From Allantophomopsis cytisporea (taxonomy: Eukaryota > Ascomycota > Leotiomycetes > Phacidiales > Phacidiaceae), in contig CP103031.1 in NCBI GenBank assembly GCA_024752435.1, positions 1 to 64,000 on the forward strand: DNA of 64,000 nt, in the 5' to 3' direction. A program made the translations under genes and the position numbers. The notes beneath the pieces were generated by a model. The model did no database searches. It was not told the DNA's origin and saw nothing but the letters and a program-made list of their open reading frames with translations. The first letter of the stretch is position 1, and the number at the start of each line of letters is the position of its first letter. This document shows, piece after piece, positions 1 through 9,734 of this stretch.

Positions 1-365
1 GCCCGATATTAGTGCGGCTCCCAGAGTCAGTGCACTCTCAACTGAAGTGTAAGTAAGCTCCGAAATAAAAGTGGGAGTGGCATATAACAGCCACATAATA
101 TGATCGTCCATTGGTGAACACATAAAATGGACGTGCACGACTTTTCGACCTCCCATTTTTAATCATTTGCACGTCCACCTAACCCGCGTGCCTATAGGCG
201 TGCAAAGAGCTTCACTGCAATACAAGATATCGCGATGTGGCGTTCTTCAGATATATTTGCTATTCGGCTAGTCTTGGTTTAGAATGCTTATCTTGACCGC
301 CTCCCGGCCCTGGGGCCCTGCCTCCTCGGTCCCCGCTTCCCTGATCCCTAATCTCAATTACCACT
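1..365. other. Intergenic, no gene seen
   Basis: No supported coding frame, RNA gene or clear repeat is visible here. It lies downstream of the leftmost minus-strand gene and may hold its 3' untranslated region. Confidence 0.5.
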
Positions 366-1832
366 TCAGTCCTTGTTCCCGTCACCACCTACTCGCTCTC
401 CTTCATCAATATGCTCCCGATCACCATCTACATCCTCATCATCGTCTTCCCCTACTGATACGGTAGCTTCGTCACCATCTTCGTCCTCTCCCTCGTAGTC
501 TTCCTCATCGTCAAGATCCTGGTCGTGTTCGATAACCTCGTCAATACCTACCACTGTCATATTTGGAAAGCGCTCGTCTTTCTTTTGTAGTACCTCTTCA
601 ATCCAATTCTTGAAGTGCTCTTCATGACTGTCATATCCCACTATTGTCAATTCCTCTAGGGTAGGGGGAAGCCAATCTATGAGTTTCTCTGTCCCGGTAG
701 ACGAAGACATCACCATGCCCATAAGCATTTTATAGCCGATGCGAAGATGTGTTAAATGCGGAAACACTGGGAACTCCTCGACAACCTTCACTGATGATGC
801 CACTCTCTTAATTTCGTGAGTAGTGGTGCATGGCGTATTGTCTTCGGTGGGTTCCTGATCTCTATTGCTAGACTCTTCCTCGCTTTCTTCCTCTTCCTCC
901 TCCTCCTCCTCCTCCTCCTCCTCCTCCTCCTTCCTATCATTCCAAGCACGTCCATCATGCAATCGGGTGTCACATGCTAGATCAAGTCTGCGCAATGTTG
1001 ATCTATGCGCTTCGAGAGCCCTTCTCAGCTGATGGCCAAAAAGACTTGTAAAGCCTCCATCCAAGAGGCATCTACCCCCAGAGCGGTAGGTAAAGGTATC
1101 CAGACCCCTTGAGAATCCAATGATCTTGGAAAGACAGCCAGAACCAAGCTCGGATTGCAGTAACTCAATATGAGAAACAGACGAAGCACATTTGGGGATG
1201 TCTCCATAACAACCGCTGTCTTCGACATGGATGCCGCCGATACCCTTTCCGGAGATCCTAGTAAGATTTGGTAGAAGAGCAAATGCAGAGAAGTTATCGA
1301 ATGCGTAATCATAGTACGAGCCCTCAGAATATTTGTGGTTAGGAATTATCCTCACGTGGGTAACAGCCACTGATTGTGTGTTTGAGTCGCGAATCCGCTG
1401 CAGCGCCTTGCCAATATATTTCCCATGGCCCAAAATACGCTCATCACCAACCTCCCACTCCTTTAGATTTGGAAGGATAGGTAGTAAAAGAGCCACAATA
1501 GCGTCGGGATTCAGATCCACCGAAGTAGGTTTCATGAAGCCATTTGACTTATTGACCATTAGCCGCTTCAGTAATTCCGTGCCTTCATTTTTTGGCCAGC
1601 CTTGTGCTTTGATGGCATTCTTGAATAGAGACTCCGCTCGCTCATCTTCTTCAGTTTCATTCTTGTACGGGAAACTGGATGCCGGCCAGCCTCGCCAGTA
1701 TTCAGGATCGAATTTCAGACGTTGAACTTTGGTGGCGAGCCGAGGCGATTCTAGTATTGCCAAGACAAATTCCCGAACCTTTTCTAGATTGGTGCCCGAA
1801 CGGAATTCAAGACGATGATACTTGTTGACCAT
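366..1832 (-). CDS. LRR/F-box-family-like acidic hypothetical protein
   Basis: An intronless 488-residue frame from the first ATG at 1832; the open frame extends upstream to 1904 but without another ATG. The N-terminal half (motif LATKVQRLKFDPEYW, then spaced leucine segments such as LLPNLKEWEVGDERIL and SHIELLQSELG) resembles the leucine-rich-repeat part of fungal F-box proteins; I see no convincing F-box itself, so the substrate-adaptor role is only a guess. Near the middle is a run of about 17 glutamates encoded by a GAG/GAA microsatellite at about 880-930, and the C-terminus is a second acidic low-complexity tail. The function is unknown. The long uninterrupted frame supports a real gene. 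Confidence 0.7.
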   Translation of the reverse strand: MVNKYHRLEFRSGTNLEKVREFVLAILESPRLATKVQRLKFDPEYWRGWPASSFPYKNETEEDERAESLFKNAIKAQGWPKNEGTELLKRLMVNKSNGFMKPTSVDLNPDAIVALLLPILPNLKEWEVGDERILGHGKYIGKALQRIRDSNTQSVAVTHVRIIPNHKYSEGSYYDYAFDNFSAFALLPNLTRISGKGIGGIHVEDSGCYGDIPKCASSVSHIELLQSELGSGCLSKIIGFSRGLDTFTYRSGGRCLLDGGFTSLFGHQLRRALEAHRSTLRRLDLACDTRLHDGRAWNDRKEEEEEEEEEEEEEEESEEESSNRDQEPTEDNTPCTTTHEIKRVASSVKVVEEFPVFPHLTHLRIGYKMLMGMVMSSSTGTEKLIDWLPPTLEELTIVGYDSHEEHFKNWIEEVLQKKDERFPNMTVVGIDEVIEHDQDLDDEEDYEGEDEDGDEATVSVGEDDDEDVDGDREHIDEGERVGGDGNKD

Positions 1833-2440
1833 TTTCGAGCGAGTGTTATGTTGAAGACATGGTCTTGTGGATTCCAGTGTTAAGTTCTGAATAGCTGAGG
1901 TCAAGAGTAAGGGGATGCTTGGTGTGTGTTGTAATGACCGTTGGCCGATGAAGGCTTAGTAATCAATTACGTGCGGGCATGGATTTTAAGAATACAACAG
2001 ATTATTAAATACTATAATCTCAGTCCGGGTGCTCGCCGCTTCGAGTTTAGCGACCGCCTGATCGGGGAAGGCGCCAGCCTCGCAGCCTCGCCGCTTTTCT
2101 CACAACATAAGTACCGCGCTCTCCCACATCCATCTTCAAGTCCACTTTCCATCCTGTTTTCTGCGCTGCGCCCTCAGTTCTCGCTCTATCGGTGCCCTGC
2201 ACTGCTCGACCTGTTTCGTCCTTGACCCACGTCCTCCCCTGCGCTCGATGCCGCGGCGACGCCGAACACCCAGCATGTTCCAAGCCAAATTCGTCACAAC
2301 GACGGGCTCGTGTCCGCTTTGGTGATTTGTTTCGTATGCCGAGCATTGCAGCGGCTAGAATGCTACACATGAAGCGTTCAAATCAGAGACCATTTACCGC
2401 ACTCGATATTTGCACCCGCTCGCAAACTCGCGGCAGCAAT
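1833..2440. other. Intergenic region
   Basis: Short overlapping frames exist on both strands, but none has a recognisable domain, a plausible start context or splice structure. Part of it may be the promoter of the leftward gene that starts at 1832. Confidence 0.4.
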
Positions 2441-3230
2441 TTTCGAGAAAGCTTACGACTTCTTCATGGCCGTCTACGACACTTTCAAATCACTCATCAG
2501 CTTGGCTATGCCGCAGGTCGTTCTCTGTGTATATGCGGCGGGTCTCGAGCACCATCTCCAAAGTATGTTCGGAGACTACGGCACTATCGAGGGAGGCTAG
2601 GACGACGAGGTTGTTAAGAAAGACCAATAGCAGAAATACCGCAATTGCTAGTTCCTGCAGCTGTTGCGCGGCTTGTTCGGAGATATAGATCACACATGTT
2701 TGTTGCTACTGTATCCGAGGCTATCTTGGACGAGAAATGCAAATAACGGCCGGCCGATCGAACGATATTTTGAGTCCGGACCTACATCGGTTGTCGAAAT
2801 GAAGCTTGTGATCGATCCTGGATCCTGGGTTCTACGCAGCTGTGAAAAATTTCACTCCGTCATCTCTATACGTCCTTGCAAAGACCTTACGCGTCGTGCA
2901 GGAGCTGATGCGATTTGATAGCGTACAAACTACTCTATAGGAATAGTCGCTCTGTGCGCACTTATTGCCAATGGAGAATCTGGACGATCTAGACTACAAA
3001 AAGTTTGTGAGCCTGTAGCACTTGGCGATTCAGGAATACAAGGAGGTTTTGCCGAAGTGATACCAGGTGGATTCTGTCTTACTGCTCCGGTACGAGACTG
3101 CCAATTTACTACAGCACAGTAATCAGCTCCTTACCAACCTAGACGCCGCGATCGACTAAACTGAGCTTCATCTACATCGTTTGGACAGGATTTATGAGTG
3201 AGGAGGGAAATGATAGGTGGAAAGAAGCAG
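2441..3230 (+). pseudogene. Decayed coding relic, family not identified
   Basis: Protein-like stretches can be read on the plus strand with several stops between them. One runs from about 2455 (FEKAYDFFMAVYDTFKSLI) and another from about 2970 (ENLDDLDYKKFVSL, then a stop, then HLAIQEYKEVLPK, then LLRYETANLLQHSNQLLTN). Their amphipathic helical character resembles N-terminal regions of fungal STAND/NACHT proteins, but I cannot assign a family. Some stops (for example CTG-TAG-CAC and GAC-TAA-ACT) could come from TGG or CAA by C-to-T or G-to-A change, as in RIP. No intact gene remains. Confidence 0.35.
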
Positions 3231-3641
3231 CAAGAAGAGAGAGTGGTCCAGTCCTTCGACAAAGGCCGTCTACAATCTGTTATCTGTAGCAAGGTGGAGC
3301 CCAACAGAAGGGGGTACGGCAGATTGCGTTCGCAGACCGATTATAACCTACTGGTGTACTACGTCTGAGAGTGTCGTGGCTGTTGATCTTTACCTCATAA
3401 AACACCCAAAGCTTGTCGTTTGAAGAGCGCTTTGGATAAGACGGTCTAAGCAGAGTTCTTAGCCTTTGTTTCTGTGAGCAGTCAAGGGTTCAAACGAGTG
3501 AAGGTGGCAGTTGGGACCGGTATTTCGCAGCTGCGAAAGGCCCAAGGCAGAAAGGACAGTGCTCTCAGATTCCTATATAGTATCCTACACTGCCCCGATA
3601 AATCAATAACATTAACCTTTTCCCACTCCTAATTTTCAATC
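3231..3641. other. Intergenic, upstream of the Myb/SANT gene
   Basis: No supported gene. It probably contains the promoter and 5' untranslated region of the gene starting at 3642; a pyrimidine-rich stretch lies just before the ATG. Confidence 0.4.
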
Positions 3642-5776
3642 ATGGCTACCGTCGACATGAACTGTGTTCAATTTTACCAGCCCCCAGCTGTGCCTGCACC
3701 ACCTCGCAGTGGAGATCGCTCTATGATAAAAGGCACGGGCAGAATTGATCGGCAGATTAGTACGCAGGTCAGAGAAGTTCCAAGACACAGAGGAGAGTTT
3801 TCTGTGCGAAACGAAGGTAAGATAGTATAATGCTCCTTTTCGGTTTCTAGTATCTGATCGATTCGGCTCAGTGAACTCCAACCCAGACCCTACTGAAGAC
3901 AGCGAAGTCGACGATACTCTACCAAGCCTGGAAGAACTGTTGCAGGCACGCTTTGGCAAGAAGGCCAAGTCAGAGGCTTCTGCTCTCAAGGCCTGTCCTC
4001 AGCAGACAGTCGAGTTATCTTACAAAGTAACCCACAACCATATGGAGGAAACGCAGTCAATGTCATCGAATGATGACCAGCGCGGTAACAGTCAAAGTAA
4101 GCTAATAAATTCTCTTGTGCTACAATGAATACTAACTGCGCATAGATGACCCGTTGGTCATCGACGACGAGCCATACAGCGAATCCTATGACACTGATGA
4201 AAACGAAGATTCAAATGACACACAAGGCAATCCGAATCTTCTTCATAGCCAATCTTCCTACTACAACACATCCTCTCGTTCGAACACGACATGCCCTGCT
4301 ACGATTGAAAACATGTTCAATGTCGACATTGATCTCAGCCTTACACAAGAGCCTCGCCCATCTCCTATTGAGCACCCAAGTTATTCGTTGCCTTTGTTGC
4401 AAGATTATGCTGGACTTTCAATCCCGTCCCCTGAGGCACCACTGGAACAGACAAACTATTCAGCTCTCGAAGATCCGATTGAGCTGGGAGGCCCTTCCCA
4501 GAACGCAGTAGAAGAGCTACAATCGAAGCAACAGCGTGAGAATAGGGCAGAATCGGAGTGTGACGACAGTGCTGGCGAGTGGGGCCAGCAAGATACGATC
4601 CAGGAGCATGGAGTTGAAGAATCTGTCGACAACTTCTCGGGTGACTCTATAAAGGTAATCTGCCCAACAGACCTTTTTGGATCAGCGGAAGCCGTTGATG
4701 CTTCTCAGTCTGATGTTGGACCAGCAGTCCCTTTTCCTGTGGCACCACTGGATCAGACAGACTCTCCCTCGCTTATCGGCTCAACTAAGCTAGGAGGACC
4801 TTCTCAGAACGCAGTAGAAGAACTGCAATCGGAGCAACAGCGTGAGAAAGGGGCAGGATTGGAGGGTAACGACAGTACTTGGCAGTGGGATCAGCAAGAC
4901 ACAATCCAGGAGCATGAAGTCTGCCCAACAAATCTTCCTGTACCGGCGGAATCCGTTGATGCTTCTCAAGTTGAAGAGATGGAAGTCGATATGTCGCCAC
5001 ACCTACCACAGCCGCCTTACGTTTGTCGTCGCAAACGTAAGCGATATTCCGCTATTGCCCCTGACCAACATCAACTTCATACCCCCAACGAGACCAGCCC
5101 CGATGCAAGCGATTCTGACGCGGAGCCTAGACCTGCAAAACGTGGGAGGCGCCCCGTTACAACAAGCAATAGCAACAGCAGCGTCCAAAGCAAGAACTGC
5201 GGTCAGATATGCGATCGAGACAGCCAAGCAGCAGACAAATTTTCTCTTCCATTATCTACCAATACACCTCTGTCAACAGACAGCGCAGAATACAATGAGT
5301 GGCCTTTCCAAGGATTCCTTAAAAGGACAAGGATCGGCGAGGACGTATCATACAGCCTTGAATTTAGCTTAGGACATCTCCGTGAACTTCTTGCACCTCC
5401 AAGCCACCCCCAAGTTTACCGTTCCATGGCCAGCAACAAGTCAACCTCAGCACATCCAAAGCAACGTAGGAGAGTAAACGGCCGCAACACGAGATTCACG
5501 CAACTCGACGACGATATGTTGGCCGATATGAAAGAGAACCAGAAGTTGACTTGGAGGGAAATCGAATCTGCGTTTCCAGAGAGAACTAGGGCTTCACTTC
5601 AAGTACACTACTGTACAAAGCTAAAAAATAAAGCTGTTAAGTCACAAAGGCAGAAAAAGCCCGCGAAGAAGGTCATGGAGGATAAGTCAACGGGATCAAC
5701 GGGTAACAAGTCAACAGGATCAAAGGGGGACAAATCAACAAGGAGAATGTCAACGAGGAGCATGTCAAGAATGTAG
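3642..5776 (+). CDS. Myb/SANT-like DNA-binding protein, three exons
   Basis: Gene model: exon 1 3642-3816, exon 2 from 3851 or 3872 to 4096, exon 3 4146-5776. Both candidate acceptors for exon 2 keep the frame, and both introns have GTAAG donors. The product is about 680 residues. Most of it is acidic and Ser/Gln/Asp-rich, with an internal near-duplication (GGPSQNAVEELQS occurs twice, about 4485 and 4795). A basic stretch RRKRKR at about 5025 could be a nuclear signal. Near the C-terminus FTQLDDDMLADMKENQKLTWREIESAFPERT followed by QVHYCTKLKNKA (about 5495-5630) is a single Myb/SANT-type helix-turn-helix with the spaced tryptophan and FP.RT.ASLQVHY signature seen in fungal Myb-like proteins. 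The tail repeats KSTGS/KGDKST. It probably acts in the nucleus; its targets are unknown. Myb/SANT genes are, as I recall, common Starship cargo. Confidence 0.85.
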
Positions 5777-5878
5777 CCATACCAACTCTTAACGTCATTT
5801 CTTCTTTTTTAGTCTCTCCCAAATGTCATATGATCATATGCTATAGCTTGAGAGTTGCTTTACTACCTCCCATCCATC

Positions 5879-6190
5879 GAGGACATATCCGTGAGCTCCT
5901 CACACCTAAAAACCATTCCCGCCTTCGGCATGAAAAGTTCGACACTGTATCATAATCAGAGCATAATTCATAGCATGCTTCACAGCATACTGAGCAAAGG
6001 AGGAATGCCAAAGGTAGCTACACATGGTTCACGCCACTCGACGATGAGATGCTAGTTGACATGAAGAAAAGCAAAAGTTATTTTGGAAAGCAATCTTATC
6101 TGCATTCCCAGAAAGGAGCCTGACTACACTCTAAAGTGCACTACTGCACGAAGCTGGAAAAGAAGCGTTGAAGCCACTAAAATAACACAG
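5879..6190 (+). pseudogene. Decayed tandem copy of the Myb/SANT C-terminus
   Basis: GHIRELLTPKNH at about 5880 matches GHLRELLAPPSH in the intact gene at about 5371. Then TWFTPLDDEMLVDMKK (about 6025), a frame change, WKAILSAFPERS (about 6088), and another frame change, KVHYCTKLEKK, follow the same order as the intact SANT domain. At least two frameshifts and a stop are present. This is a partial downstream duplication that has lost function. It is visible directly by comparing the two translated stretches. Confidence 0.75.
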
Positions 6191-6404
6191 ATCAATGAGA
6201 GAGTTGAAGAAGGATACGCACTAAGTCTTCCGATAGTATATTGGCAGAAAATTTATGTATTGTTATCACAATTATTCCTGTATCCGCCTCTATAGGCTAT
6301 TCTATGAATAAGCAATACGATAAACTTTGTCTCAAGAGAAATAACAAGTGCTATACTGATAATACAATCTTGAAGATGAAGCACTAGCCGCATTCAACCA
6401 AATC

Positions 6405-6920
6405 ATGACTATGGTGACCATTTCCCTACTTGATGATGAAAAGCAGTCGAGCTTGCGGACAGATCTTACCTTGGAAGAGATCTATAATACCAGGCTCGTA
6501 AGAGTTGATCGCGGTCCTCGGGATCAACAGGATCCAATTGAGCGGCTCATTCACAAATACCTGCGCTTGTTACGCTACTGGAGATTATCGAAAAGGGTTC
6601 GCAGCACTGAAGATGGATTGTACAATTTCGGCGCGGATCATGACTGGTCTTACCAAAACACTGTTTTTCTTGCTGCAATTATTGTGCGCGTTATTATTGC
6701 AATTCTTACGGGTGTCTTTCTAGTCCTTCCTTTAGCTATTCTATCAACCTCGCTTGGGGAAAAGGTTCAGCTAGCTATTGTGTCGGCCTTCATTATTACC
6801 TTTTCACTGCTGCTAACCGTCATGTTAAAGGCTTCAAACCTCAACACGATAATGGTGTCTGCTGCTTACGCAGCTGTGCTGTCAGTGTTTGTCTCTAATA
6901 TCCCTACGCATATTAGTTAG
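6405..6920 (+). CDS. DUF6594-type membrane protein, N-terminally truncated
   Basis: A 171-residue frame from ATG 6405; in-frame coding-like sequence reaches back to about 6377 (EDEALAAFNQIM), just after a possible branch site and AG, so this is probably the last exon of a longer gene. The C-terminus has three hydrophobic segments (about residues 88-112, 118-139 and 147-165), including TVFLAAIIVRVIIAIL and a final YAAVLSVFVS. That spacing and the closing YAAVL.VFV motif are typical of the fungal DUF6594 family. The N-terminal half of the family, with its G.P.LA.FI opening, is missing: the upstream sequence is the Myb relic. It is probably a 5'-truncated or dead gene. Confidence 0.6.
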   Translation: MTMVTISLLDDEKQSSLRTDLTLEEIYNTRLVRVDRGPRDQQDPIERLIHKYLRLLRYWRLSKRVRSTEDGLYNFGADHDWSYQNTVFLAAIIVRVIIAILTGVFLVLPLAILSTSLGEKVQLAIVSAFIITFSLLLTVMLKASNLNTIMVSAAYAAVLSVFVSNIPTHIS

Positions 6921-7048
6921 AGTGTCGGATGTTCTGTACCTTAAAGTCTAGGCTCACAGAAGAAGGGGATATTCTTTTCACAATTAATTTGGTGTTATTA
7001 AAATTGTCGCAGGAACGCAGGATTGACTATATGCAATTCGGACTCCCC

Positions 7049-7507
7049 TTAACTCTCGTTGATAGCCTCCAGATCTCCCAAACGAACGCCCGTTGGCCAT
7101 TTCTTAACTGCTTCGTCGTAGTTGAGTCTACAGAGAGCGATAGCACCAAACGCGGCAGGAAATTTGCACCGCTGTTCGTTCATAAACTTCACAACCAAAC
7201 CTTTTACCCACAAGCTCTCATTTATACCAATCTCGTTTTCGCCTTGAATTGATTGATGGACTCGCTGGATAAGATCCAGAAGGCCGTTATTAGGAAGACC
7301 CGAAGCGTTCACTTGGTAGATAGCCTTTATGCTCTCTTTGTCCTTCAAAGTAATGAATTCCTCATCATCTTCAATCCCGTATCCAGACTGTTGACGCTCG
7401 AGATTCTTGACTGTGACCTTGAGATGTTCTTTGTGTTTCGGATCTGGGTAGAAGAGGATACCCTGAAGTCGGGTGAGTCTATCGCTGTTTATTTCGGAGT
7501 TTGACAT
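7049..7507 (-). CDS. Small hypothetical protein
   Basis: A 152-residue single-exon frame from ATG 7507. No family is recognised. The composition is ordinary and soluble, with the blocks ESIKAIYQVNASGLP and LVVKFMNEQRCKFPAAFGA and no signal peptide or membrane segment. It converges with the DUF6594 fragment. A real gene is plausible but rests only on length and composition. Confidence 0.4.
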   Translation of the reverse strand: MSNSEINSDRLTRLQGILFYPDPKHKEHLKVTVKNLERQQSGYGIEDDEEFITLKDKESIKAIYQVNASGLPNNGLLDLIQRVHQSIQGENEIGINESLWVKGLVVKFMNEQRCKFPAAFGAIALCRLNYDEAVKKWPTGVRLGDLEAINES

Positions 7508-8422
7508 GATATTGTTGTCTCCGGGCCTTCCCTCAAATGCAGAAGTTGACGACAGTGCTCAGCTGAAGACCGATCGAGGCAATATTTTGAATGGAGCAAG
7601 TATTTGACTAGGGACATAAAAAAATGTGATTCCTTATTGACTAGAAAACTGAGTGAGAAGTAGAATATTACGTCGCTACCTGTGTGAGAAGCGGGTTCTT
7701 GTTATCGAACCGCTGCCTCAAAGTTAGAGATGCGATAGGCTAAACAGTGGAGCAGACCTGTAGAAACTGCTTGTGGTAGCATAACGTCGTAACGACGTAA
7801 GTAGGATGCAGGAGAATTCAACTGGGCGCGCGCGCAGTGACCACTCGGGGAATCATCTGTGCGACACTTTGCCATGTACCCTGTCCTACCGCGTTGTGCA
7901 CTATTGAGACAAGCCCGATCGTCAAATCGATCGTGTAGGAGTATTTCACAAGGCATGAGCGCGTACGTACCACGAATCTGAAATAAGAACATCAAACTTA
8001 ACGTTGATTGGTTAAATAGAACTATAATAAGAAGTGATATGTGAATCAACCTTGTAGAGCCTTGAACTCCCACCTTCCTCAAATAGATGTGTGCATTGAT
8101 ATCTGTCCGCTTTTTGTTTTTAACAAGGCTGGACACTGCTATCAGCTAAATGATTGGATATAATATGACAAGCATAGAAGTCCATCACTCAGCTGATTTG
8201 TAAGAGCGTAATAATCATCGCATATACGTGATATCGCAGCCCTGTTTCAGTTCAACGACCAGATCAAGATATTCTCTTTCTGGAACCATAGGAATCATCT
8301 TTGTTGACGCAGATCGTCCGATCTTTACGGGAACCTAGCCAGATATTGCGAACGCTATTCAAAACCATCATCTCTGTTCTTGTCACAAATTCAAGTCGAG
8401 TTGAATAGTGTAGTGATGAACA
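7508..8422. other. Intergenic, upstream of the PNP/NACHT gene
   Basis: A minus-strand frame of 144 codons at 7702-8136 is not supported by any domain. Otherwise there is nothing recognisable; the right end is presumably the promoter of the NLR-type gene starting at 8423. Confidence 0.4.
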
Positions 8423-9499
8423 ATGAGCTCTAGGAAATGTTTACAACCAGACGCCTATACAGTAGGCTGGGTTTGCGCGCTGCCCAAGGAGCAAACGGCG
8501 GCGACGGCGATGCTTGATGAAAGGCACGAAACCCCACCAAAACCTCCAAGCGATAAGAATACATATACTGTTGGAAGTCTCAGCGGTCACAATGTTGTGA
8601 TAGCGTGTTTGCCAAAAGGAACTATCGGAACGAACGCTGCAACGACTGTTGCTACATTAATGACGTCTACGTTTACCTCGATCAAATTTGGGCTAATAGT
8701 TGGCATTGGTGGTGGAGTACCATCTAAAGTTCGACTTGGAGACGTTGTTGTCAGCACACCAGTGGACGAATATCCGGGGGTTGTGCAATGGGATCTAGGC
8801 AAGGCTGAAGATGAAGGTACATTCAAGCGGATTGGGGCATTGGATCGTCCTCCGGGTGCCCTCCTAACCGCAATTACTACCCTAGAGACACAACATGCAA
8901 TGGAGGGATATACAGTACCGAAGCTTGTCGACGAGATGACAAAAAGATGGCCTGCACTTGCAGCAAAATATTCGAAACCCGATTTCTCAAAGGATCTCTT
9001 GTTCCGAAAGACTTACCACCATCAAGAACAAAAAGTAGTTGGAAGTTCAAACTCTCGACCTGGGGAACCGAGTGAAACTAGTTCTCAAGTAGAGGAAGAC
9101 GAGGAAGAGTATGACGAAGATGACGAAGGTGACGAAGAATCTTGCAGATTCTGTGACCATGCCAGGTTAATAAAGAGAAAACCTCGGGGAATGAAGATTC
9201 ATTATGGTCTTATTGCATCTGGCAACCAGGTCGTCAAGGATGCAGGATTTCGAGAGAGAATCAATGAACGACTTGGGGGCAATGTTCTCTGTTTTGAGAT
9301 GGAGGCCGCTGGACCGATGAATAATTTTCCATGCATCGTCATTAGAGGCATCTGTGATTATGCCGATTCACACAAGAACTACAGCTGGCAAGAGCATGCA
9401 GCCGCTGTCGCTGCCGCTTTTGCAAAGGAATTCCTTTCAGTGGTGCCAATACATGCGGTCGAACAGCTTCCTAAAATCACAGGTAATATAAGAATCTAG
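8423..9499 (+). CDS. Nucleoside-phosphorylase-like (PNP_UDP_1) domain, N-terminal exon of an NLR
   Basis: The frame encodes YTVGWVCALPKEQTAATAML, then GLIVGIGGGVPS and GDVVVSTP, and near the end CFEMEAAGPMNNFPCIVIRGICDYADSHKN. These are the signatures of the nucleoside-phosphorylase domain that serves as the N-terminal effector of many fungal NLR proteins. Family members cleave or phosphorolyse nucleosides; activity here is not shown. A poly-acidic loop (EEDEEEYDEDDEGDEE) interrupts the fold at about residues 221-238. The terminal TAG at 9497 lies just inside a possible intron: donor GTAATA at 9483, branch-like GCTAAC at 9724-9729, acceptor AG at 9743-9744. That splice joins this exon in frame to the NACHT frame, giving one PNP-NACHT-ankyrin gene from 8423 to 13796. 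The 262-nt length is long for this window, so two separate genes remain possible. Confidence 0.8.
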   Translation: MSSRKCLQPDAYTVGWVCALPKEQTAATAMLDERHETPPKPPSDKNTYTVGSLSGHNVVIACLPKGTIGTNAATTVATLMTSTFTSIKFGLIVGIGGGVPSKVRLGDVVVSTPVDEYPGVVQWDLGKAEDEGTFKRIGALDRPPGALLTAITTLETQHAMEGYTVPKLVDEMTKRWPALAAKYSKPDFSKDLLFRKTYHHQEQKVVGSSNSRPGEPSETSSQVEEDEEEYDEDDEGDEESCRFCDHARLIKRKPRGMKIHYGLIASGNQVVKDAGFRERINERLGGNVLCFEMEAAGPMNNFPCIVIRGICDYADSHKNYSWQEHAAAVAAAFAKEFLSVVPIHAVEQLPKITGNIRI

Positions 9500-9734
9500 T
9501 TTGCTTGTCTATTCGTTGTTCTTTATAACCCACCTCAGAATTATGTTGCAAAAAAGGATATAGAAGGCTATAAATCACCATTATTAAAACTCTCATACCC
9601 CTGAACAATATGTTTCACTGTTTTCAAATTATTAGAGTGATTAAAATGGAATAGCATTATTACTTGACTGCCCTGCTTATCCGTCATTCCGTATTGTCTT
9701 TGCGGAAAGGGAAAAGAACAAAAGCTAACAAGAG

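Noticed and set aside
7702..8136. 144-codon minus-strand frame upstream of the NLR
   Set aside because: No domain and overlaps the expected promoter region.
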